A stretch of DNA of 33,728 nucleotides, from positions 1 to 33,728 of the forward strand of contig NZ_LAJE02000335.1 of NCBI RefSeq assembly GCF_000970465.2, read 5' to 3'. The notes beneath the pieces are model-generated. The model was not told the origin of the DNA and ran no database searches. It saw nothing but the letters and a program-made list of their open reading frames with translations. Positions 8,211 through 16,597 of the stretch are shown in pieces. The DNA comes from Devosia insulae DS-56 (GTDB taxonomy: Bacteria > Pseudomonadota > Alphaproteobacteria > Rhizobiales > Devosiaceae). Position numbers and translations under genes: made by a program. The stretch's first letter is position 1. Each line of letters begins with the position of its first letter.

Positions 8211-8516
8211 TCAGCCCCGCACCTCAAACCCATTCCCCACTGGGCCCACCTCGTCCACCGCCTCGATCGTCTCGACCAGCGCTTCGAGCGGCCCCAGCGT
8301 ACACGCCATTTCCAGCGCTCCGACCAGCGCCTCCGGCCCCGCCGCGACCAGCGTTACCGCCGATCCCTCAGCGCTCACCCAGCCACGGATATCGAGCCAG
8401 CGCGCCCGTTCGGCGACGAATTCCAGATAGCTCGCCACCTCCAGCCGGCCGCTGATCGCAAAACGCCGGTGCACCGGCGCGCCGCCTTCGACATCGGTGG
8501 AGTATTGGTTACGCAC
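8211..8516 (-). CDS. Acylphosphatase-like protein lacking catalytic residues
   Basis: This 101-residue protein matches the acylphosphatase fold by pattern: ISGRLEVASYLEFVAERARWLDIRGWVS aligns with the family's GRVQGVxFR...GWVxN region, and the C-terminal half has the spacing of the family. The catalytic arginine falls on L31 and the catalytic asparagine on A49, and the glycine-rich phosphate loop is gone, so hydrolysis of acyl phosphates is unlikely. It starts at a GTG (8516) with a weak ribosome site; no better start is visible. It converges on the GST gene and is separated from it by the palindrome. A role as a non-catalytic regulator or binding protein is speculation. Confidence 0.65.
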   Translation of the reverse strand: MRNQYSTDVEGGAPVHRRFAISGRLEVASYLEFVAERARWLDIRGWVSAEGSAVTLVAAGPEALVGALEMACTLGPLEALVETIEAVDEVGPVGNGFEVRG

Positions 8517-8555
8517 GCTGCCAGCCTATCGTCGCCACCTCGAGCCCGAAAGGGC

Positions 8556-8789
8556 TCAAGCGATGGCCGGCGGGCGACGCGCCAGCACCAGCCGCCCGAG
8601 CTGCACCAGGTTCAGCACGATGAAGAACACGTTCCACGCCACGACGTTCAACATCGGCACGGGCTGGCTGTAGAAATACACGGCGAGACAGCAGGCCGCG
8701 GTCACCGTGAGGAGGCGCAGGCGCAGCATGTCCATGGTGAAATAGGCGATCACGTAGAGCACGTTGGCCGCGTTGATGAGGATGTCCAT
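8556..8789 (-). CDS. Small multi-pass membrane protein, Popeye-like membrane region
   Basis: This 77-residue protein is almost entirely hydrophobic, with about three membrane segments (residues 6-22, 26-43 and 48-68). The pattern NVLYVIAYFTMDMLRLRLLTV... followed by VAWNVFFIVLNLVQLGRL resembles the membrane region found before cyclic-nucleotide-binding domains in Popeye-type proteins, but no such domain follows here. The ATG at 8789 has a GAGAG ribosome site. It lies 55 bases downstream of the exported AhpD-like gene and is probably in the same transcript. The function is unknown. Confidence 0.7.
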   Translation of the reverse strand: MDILINAANVLYVIAYFTMDMLRLRLLTVTAACCLAVYFYSQPVPMLNVVAWNVFFIVLNLVQLGRLVLARRPPAIA

Positions 8790-8844
8790 CGAATTCTCTC
8801 ATGGCTGGAAGCTGGCGCCCGGTGCGAGACCGGGCGCCGCATGG

Positions 8845-9288
8845 TCAGTCGCCGCCGAATTCGGACTTGAAGGTCGCAAAGTCGATCTGCATGCCGTTGA
8901 GCACGGTGCTCCAGTGGCGGACATAGGCGGCCTGCGCCACCGCCTCGGCGACCTCGGCATCGGTAGCGCCGCTGCCCTTGGCGGTCTTGGTCTCGAGCCA
9001 GATGCAGTACTGGCACGGGATCTGCGCCGCGACCGCGAGATTGATCAGCGCCTTGACCTTGGGCTCGAGCACGTTGCTCTCGTCGAACAGCAGGCCCTTG
9101 GTCATCGCCCAGGCGCCGGCCACCGCCGATGGCGGGTAGGCCTTCACATGGCTCGGCAGCACGCCGAGCGTCGCCTCTACATCCTGGTAGGTCTCTTCCG
9201 CGGTCGGGAACTCGGCAGCGCCGGCGAACGAGAACAGCGACAGCGTGGCAGTGACGGCGAGCGCCGCGATGGTGATGGTCGTTTTCAT
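8845..9288 (-). CDS. Exported AhpD/carboxymuconolactone decarboxylase-like protein
   Basis: This 147-residue protein has a clear Sec signal peptide (residues 1-25, ending SFAGAAEF) and a CMD/AhpD-type helical domain. The redox pair C92-x-x-C95 is in the usual place (PCQYCIWLETKTAKG). The histidine that normally follows the second cysteine is replaced by E99. AhpD-type proteins are usually cytoplasmic peroxidase-reducing partners, so the signal peptide implies a periplasmic thiol redox or peroxide function. The gene is divergent from the GlxA-type regulator at 9413, with 124 bases between the starts, and is the first gene of a likely two-gene unit with the small membrane protein. Confidence 0.82.
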   Translation of the reverse strand: MKTTITIAALAVTATLSLFSFAGAAEFPTAEETYQDVEATLGVLPSHVKAYPPSAVAGAWAMTKGLLFDESNVLEPKVKALINLAVAAQIPCQYCIWLETKTAKGSGATDAEVAEAVAQAAYVRHWSTVLNGMQIDFATFKSEFGGD

Positions 9289-9412
9289 GGTTGGTCCTTG
9301 TCTTTCAGGTTGTGGCGGCTGACGTGCCGCCGATGGACCAGCCGTCTAGTCGTGTGGCCGCCTGGCTGATAGGCTGGTTTCCGACGAAAACGGTTCAGAT
9401 CGGACACAACGC

Positions 9413-10453
9413 ATGCCAAACGCCGACGAAAAGCCATTGCTTGTCGCCGTCGTCGCGACGCCGCACACCGGCACGGCCGGCACCTTCATCGCCATGGATC
9501 TGCTCGCCACGGTGGGCATGTATTGGGAAATGCTGCATGGCGAAGCGGGCGGTATACCGCGGTTCCTGCCGCGGCTCGTCACCTTCGATGGCGAGCCCTA
9601 TCGCGATTATCACGGCGTGCTGATCACCCCGCATGGCGCCTTCGCCGATTTTCCTGCGCCTGACATCGTCATGATCCCCGACCTGACGCTCAGCCCGCAC
9701 GAGCCGATCCCCAACACCTTCGCGCCGATCGCCGACTGGATCCGTTCGACCTACGAGCAGGGGGCGATCGTCGCCTCGATGTGCTCGGCCACTTTGCTGC
9801 TCAGCGAAACCGGCCTGCTCGATGGCGAGGAAGCCACCTCGCATTGGGGCTTCTGCGATGTGATCAAGGCGCGCCACCCCGGCATCGTGATGCGCAAGGA
9901 GCGCGTGCTGGTGCTGGCCGGCGAAGGCCACCGGCTGATCACCACCGGCGGCTTCGCCTCCTGGCACGATCTGCTGCTCTACCTGGTGAGCCGCCTTGCC
10001 GGCGCCGAGGAAGCGAGGCGGCTTTCAAAGCTGTTTCTGCTCGATTGGCACAGCGACGGCCAGCTCCCCTACGCGGCGTTGACGGTCGGCCGCAAGCACG
10101 ACGATCCGCTGGTTACCGCCGCGCAACTCTGGGTCGCCGACAACTATCGCACCCCCAACCCGGTCGCCACCATGGCCGCCGAGAGCGGCCTCACCGAACG
10201 GAGCTTCCTCCGCCGCTTCAAGCGCGCCACCGGCCAGGCGCCGATCGAATACGTGCAGACGCTGCGCATCGAGGAGGCGAAGCAAATGCTGGAAACCAGC
10301 GACGCGCCCTTCGACGAGATCGCCGCCGAGATCGGCTACACCGAGCCCTCCGCCTTCCGCCACCTGTTCCGCAAGCTGGTCGGCGTCACCCCGTCAGCCT
10401 ACCGCCGCCGACACCAGCGGCCGGTGTCGGAGGCAGAGCGGCAGTCGGGGTGA
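9413..10453 (+). CDS. GlxA-type AraC-family transcription regulator with DJ-1/PfpI domain
   Basis: This 346-residue regulator has an N-terminal DJ-1/PfpI-like ligand domain (about residues 8-190), including the family's nucleophile-elbow position at C124 (IVASMCSATLLLSETGLLDG), and a C-terminal AraC double helix-turn-helix (about 232-335, ending HLFRKLVGVTPSAYRRR). GlxA-type regulators often control catabolism of nitrogen compounds such as carnitine, glycine betaine or arginine. The simplest target is the divergent AhpD-like operon. The Rieske locus 1.3 kb away is another candidate, since no regulator lies next to it. The ATG at 9413 has only a weak GGA upstream. Confidence 0.88.
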   Translation: MPNADEKPLLVAVVATPHTGTAGTFIAMDLLATVGMYWEMLHGEAGGIPRFLPRLVTFDGEPYRDYHGVLITPHGAFADFPAPDIVMIPDLTLSPHEPIPNTFAPIADWIRSTYEQGAIVASMCSATLLLSETGLLDGEEATSHWGFCDVIKARHPGIVMRKERVLVLAGEGHRLITTGGFASWHDLLLYLVSRLAGAEEARRLSKLFLLDWHSDGQLPYAALTVGRKHDDPLVTAAQLWVADNYRTPNPVATMAAESGLTERSFLRRFKRATGQAPIEYVQTLRIEEAKQMLETSDAPFDEIAAEIGYTEPSAFRHLFRKLVGVTPSAYRRRHQRPVSEAERQSG

Positions 10454-10477
10454 GGCGGCGCCAGTCACGGACCGTGC

Positions 10478-10765
10478 CCCAGCGTCCCCTCGCCCCCTAG
10501 CGGACGCGAGAGCGTCCGCTAGGGAGAGGGCCAAGGTGAGGGGCGCCAAGCACACTGGCATGAGCGGTGAGCATCTCAGGCGTCACAGTCGGGGTCCCTT
10601 CTCCCCTCAGGGGAGAAGGTGGCCGAAGGCCGGTTGAGGGGTGAAGCGATGCCACATGCTGGACGAGCCAGCATGCTGAGAAGGTGAACCCCTCACCCGA
10701 GCTCCGCTAACTCGCCTTCGCTCGCAAGCTGCGCTTGCCCTCTCCTCTCAGGGGAGAGGGAGCCC
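10478..10765. repeat. Cluster of extragenic palindromes between convergent genes
   Basis: Three palindromic pieces lie in tandem. The first (about 10478-10556) contains a perfect 13-bp stem at 10495-10507 and 10512-10524 (CCCTAGCGGACGC, loop GAGA). The second (about 10590-10650) has a CCTTCTCCCCT/AGGGGAGAAGG hairpin. The third (about 10684-10765) has CCCTCTCC/GGAGAGGG. No gene is seen in 10454-10747. The last piece runs into the LacI-family gene and supplies its final codons and stop. Confidence 0.7.
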
Positions 10766-11743
10766 CACCCGCGCCGTAGACCCCCGCTCGACCAGTGTCA
10801 CCGGCAGCACTAGGTCCTCGACCGGCCGCTGCCGGTCGTCGAGCCGGGAGATCAGCAGGTCCGCAGCGCGGCTGCCGAGCTCGGCCAGCGGCTGGCGGAT
10901 GGTGGTGAGGTCGATCAGCGGCCAGCTCGCCCATTGCATGTCGTCAAAGCCGAATACCGAGACATCACCCGGCGCGCTCATGCCGCTGTCCTTCAAAACG
11001 CTCAGCGCCGCGATGGCGACGAGGTCGTTGACGCAGGCAATCATCGTCACCTCACGCCGGCGGATCGCCTCGACCGCCACGGGTGGCAGTTGCGGCACGA
11101 GGTGCACGTTCACTTCCCACACCAGTTCCACCCGGCCAGCTGCCGCGTCGACGAACCCCTGGCGGCGCTCGAAACTGCTGGTGAGATCCTGGAAGCCCGA
11201 GAGCATGCCGATGCGGCGATGCCCGAGGGCGATGGCGTGCTCGGCCATCAGCCGGCCGCCCGCATAGTGATCGGCATGCACGCTGTCGAGCCCGGGGAAT
11301 TTCGCGTCGAGCGAAACGATCGGGAACAGCGGCGGGTCGGCTGGCTTGAACTTCGGATGCAGCAGCGCCACCGCGCCGTCGACGCCGTGCTTGGCGAGGG
11401 TGCGTACCACCTTCTCCTCCCGCATCGGCGCATTGCCGGAATCGATCACCAGCGTCGCATAGCCATGCGCCTCGGCGCGCAGCTGCACCGCCTGGGCGAT
11501 CTCCGGGAATACCGGGCTGGTCAGCGTGGGCAGGATGCAGCCGATAATGTTGTTGCGGCCGGTCTTCAGCGCCCGCGCTGCATTGTTGCGCGAGTAGCCG
11601 AGTTCCTTCGCCACGCGCCGAACCAGCGCATCAACTTCCGGCGTTACCTTGTTGAGATCGTTGAGAACATAGGACACCGTCGCCGAGGAGACCCCGGCGA
11701 CTTTCGCCACATCCTTGATGGTCGGGCTCCTGCCCCTGCTCAT
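10748..11743 (-). CDS. LacI-family transcription regulator of the BMP/ADP-ribosylglycohydrolase operon
   Basis: This 331-residue regulator has an N-terminal LacI helix-turn-helix (TIKDVAKVAGVSSATVSYVL, residues 8-27), a hinge helix (NNAARALKTGR) and a periplasmic-binding-protein-like effector domain from about residue 62. The ATG at 11743 is chosen because it has a GGGGA ribosome site and leaves the usual seven residues before the DNA-binding domain; two upstream starts add only a non-conserved tail. It is divergent from the binding-protein gene at 11919, so it most likely represses that operon and responds to its substrate. The final residues (GLPLP and stop) are encoded by an extragenic palindrome. 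Confidence 0.92.
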   Translation of the reverse strand: MSRGRSPTIKDVAKVAGVSSATVSYVLNDLNKVTPEVDALVRRVAKELGYSRNNAARALKTGRNNIIGCILPTLTSPVFPEIAQAVQLRAEAHGYATLVIDSGNAPMREEKVVRTLAKHGVDGAVALLHPKFKPADPPLFPIVSLDAKFPGLDSVHADHYAGGRLMAEHAIALGHRRIGMLSGFQDLTSSFERRQGFVDAAAGRVELVWEVNVHLVPQLPPVAVEAIRRREVTMIACVNDLVAIAALSVLKDSGMSAPGDVSVFGFDDMQWASWPLIDLTTIRQPLAELGSRAADLLISRLDDRQRPVEDLVLPVTLVERGSTARVGLPLP

Positions 11744-11771
11744 CTGATCCCCATGCCCCGCCGTCGCCATC

Positions 11772-11787
11772 TGTGGACGAAGTTCAC
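11772..11787 (+). promoter_or_regulatory. Shared 16-bp motif, copy 1
   Basis: TGTGGACGAAGTTCAC lies within an imperfect 19-bp palindrome (CTGTG...CACAG, 11771-11789). The same motif, with one base different, occurs at 19210-19225 ahead of the other LacI-controlled operon. It lies 132 bases before the binding-protein ATG and about 29 bases upstream of the divergent regulator start, so it could act on either promoter. Confidence 0.5.
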
Positions 11788-11827
11788 AGCGCTGCCAAGC
11801 GTTTAGCACGTTTCGGTGAAATGCATC

Positions 11828-11857
11828 TTGACTCCCCCTATAGCACCTCGCTTATCT
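11828..11857 (+). promoter_or_regulatory. Candidate promoter of the BMP/ADP-ribosylglycohydrolase operon
   Basis: TTGACT at 11828-11833 is a good -35 element. The best -10 candidate, TTATCT at 11852-11857 with an 18-base gap, is weak. Transcription would start near 11864, about 55 bases before the ATG. Confidence 0.4.
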
Positions 11858-11870
11858 ATTTACACGATTA

Positions 11871-11885
11871 AACGACCTGATCGTT
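11871..11885. promoter_or_regulatory. Candidate LacI-family operator
   Basis: AACGA-CCTGA-TCGTT is a perfect 5-bp inverted repeat just downstream of the predicted transcription start and ahead of the GGAGGAG ribosome site. This is a typical place for a LacI-family repressor, and the divergent regulator gene is adjacent. The repeat is short, so it is only a candidate. Confidence 0.4.
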
Positions 11886-11918
11886 CAGTTTCATCGGATC
11901 GCTCTGGAGGAGTTTTTC

Positions 11919-13028
11919 ATGACTAAATCGGTAACCCGCGTGGCGCTGCGCCGCGCTGCCCTCGGGCTGGTCAGCGCCACCGCGCTGCTCGCCGCCACTG
12001 CCGCCGGCGCCCTCGCCGCCGACAAGGTGCTGCTGCTGGTCAATGGCGCGCTCGGCGACAAGTCGTTCTTCGACTCGGCGAACAAGGGCATCGAGGAAAT
12101 CAAGGCCAAGTACGGCGACGAGGTCGAGACCAAGGTGCTCGAGATCGGCGACGACCCGACCGGCTGGGAGCCGGCGCTGCTCGAAGTCTCCGAGCAGGAT
12201 TGGGACCTGATCATCGGCGGCACCTTCTCGCTCTCGGAAACCCTGGGCGCCGTGGCCGAGCAGTACCCGGACAAGAAGTACATCCTGTTCGATGCGAGCC
12301 TGCCCTTCGAAGGCGGCGCCTACCCCAACGTTTACGCCGTGCAGTACAAGCAGAACGAAGGCTCCTATCTCGGCGGCATCCTCGCCGCGGGCCTGCTGAA
12401 ATCAGGCCTCCCAGCTGACGCCGGCACCGCGCTCGGCTTCCTCGGCGGCATGGATATCCCCGTCATCAACGACTTCCTCGTCGGCTACATCGCCGGCGCG
12501 CAGTCGGTCACCCCTGACGTCAAGGTGTCGGTCGCCTATGCCGGCTCGTTCACCGATGCCGCCAAGGGCAAGGAACTGGGGCTCGCCCAGTATCGCTCCG
12601 GCGTGGCGCTCGGCTTCATCGCCGCCTCGCAGGCCGGCCTCGGCCAGGCCGCTGCCGCCAAGGAAACCGGCAAGTTCGTGCTCGGCGTCGATTCCGACCA
12701 GGAAGCCATCTTCGCCGAGAGCGATCCGGCGATTGCCAGCCAGGTGGTGAGCTCGGTGCTGAAGAACGTCGACGTCAGCCTCGTCCGCGCCTACGACCTC
12801 TACAAAGAGGGTAAGCTCCCCTTCGGTTCGGCCGAGACGGTCGGCCTCGCTGAAGGCGCCGTCGGCATCGTCGAGACCGGCAATTACGAAAAGCTCGCTT
12901 CGGCCGAGACCAAGGCCGCCATCGCCGACGCCAAGGCCAAGATCGCCGCGGGTGAGGTGGTCGTGCCGACCGCCTTCGGCATGGACACCGCCGCGATCAA
13001 CGCCATCCGCGACGCCGTCCGTCCGTAA
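11919..13028 (+). CDS. BMP-family substrate-binding protein
   Basis: This 369-residue periplasmic binding protein has a Sec-type signal peptide (residues 1-34, ending AAGALAAD). The mature domain begins KVLLLVNGALGDKSFFDSANKG, the BMP/Med pattern. It differs clearly from the BMP protein at 4591-5694, which has a Tat signal and the pattern VGPKDDFGWNQ, so the two importers probably take different ligands. A strong GGAGGAG ribosome site precedes the ATG. It is the first gene of a five-gene operon ending at 17986. Relatives bind nucleosides; the hydrolase at the end of the operon supports an N-glycoside ligand. Confidence 0.92.
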   Translation: MTKSVTRVALRRAALGLVSATALLAATAAGALAADKVLLLVNGALGDKSFFDSANKGIEEIKAKYGDEVETKVLEIGDDPTGWEPALLEVSEQDWDLIIGGTFSLSETLGAVAEQYPDKKYILFDASLPFEGGAYPNVYAVQYKQNEGSYLGGILAAGLLKSGLPADAGTALGFLGGMDIPVINDFLVGYIAGAQSVTPDVKVSVAYAGSFTDAAKGKELGLAQYRSGVALGFIAASQAGLGQAAAAKETGKFVLGVDSDQEAIFAESDPAIASQVVSSVLKNVDVSLVRAYDLYKEGKLPFGSAETVGLAEGAVGIVETGNYEKLASAETKAAIADAKAKIAAGEVVVPTAFGMDTAAINAIRDAVRP

Positions 13029-13034
13029 CCGCCG

Positions 13035-14579
13035 ATGAGCAACTCGCCGCAAATGGCCGAGGGCCCCATCGTCTCGTTCCGGGGAGTGTCCAAAACCTAC
13101 CCGAACGGCACCGTGGCCCTCACCGATGCCACCTTCGATATTCGGAGGGGGTCGATCCATGCCATCTGCGGCGAGAACGGCGCCGGTAAATCGACGCTGA
13201 TGAAGATCCTGTTCGGGCTCGAAAGCCCGAGCGCCGGACAGGTCCTGATCGATGGCGCCGCGGTCGACACCGCGACACCAGACTTCGCCGGCAAGCACGG
13301 CATCGGCATGGTGCACCAGCATTTCTCGCTGGTCCCCATCCTCACCGTCACCGAGAACATCATCCTCGGCCACGAGCCGCGCCGCGCGATCTTCATCGAT
13401 CGCAATAAGGCGCACCGCCAGGTGGTTGAATTGACTCAGCGCTTCGATCTCGCGGTCGACCCCGATGCGCGCACCGACACTCTGTCGGTCGCAGCGCAGC
13501 AGAAGGTCGAGATTTTGAAGGCGCTGTCGCGCGATACCCGCCTCCTGATCCTCGACGAGCCCACCGCGGTACTGTCGCCGCCTGAAATCGAGGAGTTGTT
13601 CAACCGCCTACGCGACCTCTGCGCCGCCGGCATGACCATCCTCTTCATCTCGCACAAGCTGCACGAAGTGCGGGCGCTGGCCGAAACCGTCACGGTGCTG
13701 CGCGCCGGCAAAGTGGTCGGCACCACGCCGCTCGCCGAAGTCGACGACACGACAATCACCCGCATGGTGATGGGCCGCGATGTCGATGTGCCGCGCCGCC
13801 AGCGCCAGCGCACCGACGCGCCGGTGGTGCTCGAACTCGACAATGTCTCGACCCGCGCGCGCGACCCGGCCGACCGCATCGAGGACATTTCTCTCAGCAT
13901 CCGTGCCGACGAGATCGTCGGCATTGCCGGGGTCGATGGCAGCGGCCAGCGCGGCCTCGTCGGCGTGCTGAGCGGGCTGATGCGCCCGGCTTCTGGCAGC
14001 ATTCGTCTCGATGGAACCGACATGACGCGCGCCGGTACACCCGGCTGGCGCGAGGCCGGTCTCGCCTATCTCCCGGCCGATCGCCACGCCCGCGGCGGCA
14101 CTGCCGCCTTGAGCCTTGCCGACAACGCCATTGCCGGCACCGATGGCGACAAGGCGCTGCAATGGGGCCCGTTCCTGCGTCGCGGCGCCATCCGCAGGCG
14201 GGTGCAGCAGATGATCGCCGATTACGCCGTGCGGGCCGGCGGCACCGGCGAGCGGCTGGATTCGCTGTCGGGCGGCAACGCCCAGAAGCTGATCGCGGCG
14301 CGCGAGCTCGCCGGTTCGCCGAAACTGCTGATCGCCGACCAGCCGACCCGCGGCGTCGATGTCGCCGCCGCTGCCCTGCTGCATGGCCGCATCGACCTCG
14401 CCGCCCGCGACGGCGCCGCCGTGCTGCTGATCACCGCCGATCTCGATGAACTGCTGCGCCTCGCCGACCGCGTGCTGGTGCTGTTCAACGGCAAGATCGT
14501 CGCCGATCTCGCAAACCATCCCGGCCTGACGCCGGCTGCGCTCGGCCCCTATATGCTCGGGCTGGAGACAGCCGCATGA
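13035..14579 (+). CDS. BMP/nucleoside-type ABC importer, double ATP-binding subunit
   Basis: This 514-residue double ATPase energises the importer. The first half has Walker A GENGAGKST at residues 46-54, Walker B LLILDEPT and an altered signature (LSVAAQQK), as is common in this family. The second half has a degenerate P-loop (GVDGSGQRG) and signature LSGGNAQK. It starts six bases after the binding-protein stop and has no obvious ribosome site, so it probably depends on coupling. Its stop overlaps the next gene by four bases (ATGA). Confidence 0.92.
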   Translation: MSNSPQMAEGPIVSFRGVSKTYPNGTVALTDATFDIRRGSIHAICGENGAGKSTLMKILFGLESPSAGQVLIDGAAVDTATPDFAGKHGIGMVHQHFSLVPILTVTENIILGHEPRRAIFIDRNKAHRQVVELTQRFDLAVDPDARTDTLSVAAQQKVEILKALSRDTRLLILDEPTAVLSPPEIEELFNRLRDLCAAGMTILFISHKLHEVRALAETVTVLRAGKVVGTTPLAEVDDTTITRMVMGRDVDVPRRQRQRTDAPVVLELDNVSTRARDPADRIEDISLSIRADEIVGIAGVDGSGQRGLVGVLSGLMRPASGSIRLDGTDMTRAGTPGWREAGLAYLPADRHARGGTAALSLADNAIAGTDGDKALQWGPFLRRGAIRRRVQQMIADYAVRAGGTGERLDSLSGGNAQKLIAARELAGSPKLLIADQPTRGVDVAAAALLHGRIDLAARDGAAVLLITADLDELLRLADRVLVLFNGKIVADLANHPGLTPAALGPYMLGLETAA

Positions 14580-15655
14580 CCCGCGCCATCCTCGCCGGCC
14601 TCACCGAATTCGCCCTCACCGCCCTGGTCATTGGCCTGGTGATCCTCGCCGTGCTGGTGCCGCTGGCGCTGTCGCAGCCCGACCCGCTCGAGGTGCTGCG
14701 GCTGTTCGTCCTCGGCCCGTTCGGCACCATTCGCCACATGGGCAATATCCTCGAGGCGGCAACGCCCACCATGATGACCGGGCTCGCCGCCACCATCATC
14801 TTCCGTGCCGGCATGTTCAACCTGGGCGTCGAGGGCAGCTTCTTTCTCGGCGGCCTCGCTGCCGCGGCGACTGCCGTGCTGCTGCCGCTCACCGGGCTCA
14901 TTGCAACGCCCGCCGCCATCCTGATCGGCGCCCTGGTCGGCTCGCTCGCCTGTATCGTGCCGGGCTACCTCCGCGTGCGCTTCGGCGCCTCCGAGATGGT
15001 CAATTCGCTGGTGCTGAACTTCGCCTTCCTGTTCGCCGGGGTGTATTTCCTCAACTACGTGCTGCGCGACCCCAATGCCGGGGCGCTGATGTCCTACAAA
15101 CTGCCTGGTGATTTCACCCTCGATCGGCTGCTGCAGGGCACCCGCCTCCATACCGGCGTCATCATCGCCTTCGTTGCGTGCCTCCTCGGCGGCATCTGGC
15201 TCTACGGCACCCGCTCCGGTCTCAATGTTCGCATCGTCGGCTGGAGCCCCGGCTTTGCCAGCCATCTCGGCCTCGCCTCCTCGAAACTCTTGATGCAGGC
15301 GCAGATCGCCGGCGGGCTGATCGCCGGCATGGCCGGCGCCATCGAAGTGCTCGGGCTCTATAGCCGCTTCTCCTGGACCGGGCTGCCCGGCCATGGCTGG
15401 ACCGGCATCACCGTCGCCATCCTCGCCCGCGAGAACCCGTTCCTCGTCATCCCCGCCGCTTTGTTCCTCGCCTACCTCCAGGTCGGTGGCGACATGCTGG
15501 CGCGCAACCTCGACGTGCCCAGTGAGATCGTCGGGCTGGTGACCGCCGCCATCATGCTGGCGGTGACCGCCGCCGCCATCTTCCGCCACCCGGCCTTCCT
15601 GCGGCTGATCCGCGACATCAAGGGCAAAGAAGCGGGCGAGGAGCAAGGCGCATGA
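14576..15655 (+). CDS. BMP/nucleoside-type ABC importer permease 1
   Basis: This 359-residue inner-membrane permease of the NupP-like type has many hydrophobic segments and the family stretch FRAGMFNLGVEGSFFLGG around residues 75-92. It forms the channel with the permease encoded next. Both of its ends overlap neighbouring genes by four bases (ATGA), so the ATPase and two permeases should be made in step. Confidence 0.91.
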   Translation: MTRAILAGLTEFALTALVIGLVILAVLVPLALSQPDPLEVLRLFVLGPFGTIRHMGNILEAATPTMMTGLAATIIFRAGMFNLGVEGSFFLGGLAAAATAVLLPLTGLIATPAAILIGALVGSLACIVPGYLRVRFGASEMVNSLVLNFAFLFAGVYFLNYVLRDPNAGALMSYKLPGDFTLDRLLQGTRLHTGVIIAFVACLLGGIWLYGTRSGLNVRIVGWSPGFASHLGLASSKLLMQAQIAGGLIAGMAGAIEVLGLYSRFSWTGLPGHGWTGITVAILARENPFLVIPAALFLAYLQVGGDMLARNLDVPSEIVGLVTAAIMLAVTAAAIFRHPAFLRLIRDIKGKEAGEEQGA

Positions 15656-16572
15656 TCGAGTTCTTCAGCGCCATCGCCGACCCCGCCGTCTTCGCCACCG
15701 TGCTCCGGGTAATGACCCCGCTGCTGCTGGCCGCGCTCGGCGTGCTGATCTCCGATCGCGCCGGGGTGCTCAACATCGGCATGGAGGGCATCATGCTGTC
15801 GGGCGCGCTGATCGGTGTGCTGGTCAGCGCCGCTACCGCCAACCCGTTCCTCGGGCTCTTCGCCGCGCTCATCGGCGGCGGCCTGCTCGGCGCGCTGATG
15901 GCGTTCTTCATCAACGGCCTCGGCACCCAGTTCATCATTACGGGCATCGCGTTGAACATGGCGGCGCTGGCCGCGACGACGCTCGGCCTGTTCCTCGCCA
16001 CCGGCGACAAGGGGATGTCGGGCGCCCTGAAAAGCGGCGTACTGCCCAATATCGACATCCCCTTGCTCGGCGGTGTGCCGATCCTCGGCCCGCTGCTGTC
16101 GGGGCACCATATGCTGACCTATCTCGCCATCCTCGCGGTGCCGGCCGTCGCCATCATGCTGGCCCGCACGCCGTTCGGCCTCCACATCCGCGCCGTCGGT
16201 TCCGACCCCAAAGCGGCAGCAGCCGCCGGCATCTCGCGTAACCGCGTGCAGCTCTATGCGCTGACCCTTTCGGGTGTGCTGGGCGGTGCTGCCGGCGCTT
16301 ATCTCTCAATGGGTTATGTCAGCTGGTTCGCGCAGAACATGACGGCCGGGCGCGGCTTCATCGCGCTTGCCGCAGAGGTGATGGGCATGGGCACCGCCTG
16401 GGGCACCTTTGCTGCCGCCGCCGTGCTCGGCATTGCCGAAACCGTCGCCATCACCATGCAGACCAAGGGCCTGCCCAGCGAGCTGATGCAGATGATCCCC
16501 TACATTGTGCCCGCCGTCATGCTCACCGTTTACGCGGCGCGCCGGCAAGCCAAAGCCCGCAAGATTTCCTGA
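15652..16572 (+). CDS. BMP/nucleoside-type ABC importer permease 2
   Basis: This 306-residue permease of the NupQ-like type has the conserved early region SDRAGVLNIGMEGIMLSGA at about residues 34-52 and multiple membrane segments. It overlaps the preceding permease by four bases. The hydrolase gene follows 25 bases later. Compared with the permease at 2371-3288, it has the same length and domain layout but a clearly different sequence, consistent with a separate transport system and not a recent copy. Confidence 0.91.
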   Translation: MIEFFSAIADPAVFATVLRVMTPLLLAALGVLISDRAGVLNIGMEGIMLSGALIGVLVSAATANPFLGLFAALIGGGLLGALMAFFINGLGTQFIITGIALNMAALAATTLGLFLATGDKGMSGALKSGVLPNIDIPLLGGVPILGPLLSGHHMLTYLAILAVPAVAIMLARTPFGLHIRAVGSDPKAAAAAGISRNRVQLYALTLSGVLGGAAGAYLSMGYVSWFAQNMTAGRGFIALAAEVMGMGTAWGTFAAAAVLGIAETVAITMQTKGLPSELMQMIPYIVPAVMLTVYAARRQAKARKIS

Positions 16573-16597
16573 CCACCCCTAGAACCGAAGGTAGCCC

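Noticed and set aside
4426-10765. Repeats considered as a CRISPR array
   Set aside because: The copies are self-complementary, widely scattered and of unequal length; there are no regular spacers and no cas genes.
14549-15646. 365-residue minus-strand open frame opposite a permease
   Set aside because: It is antisense to a well-supported permease with overlapping neighbours, and has Gly/Asp/His-rich low-complexity content.
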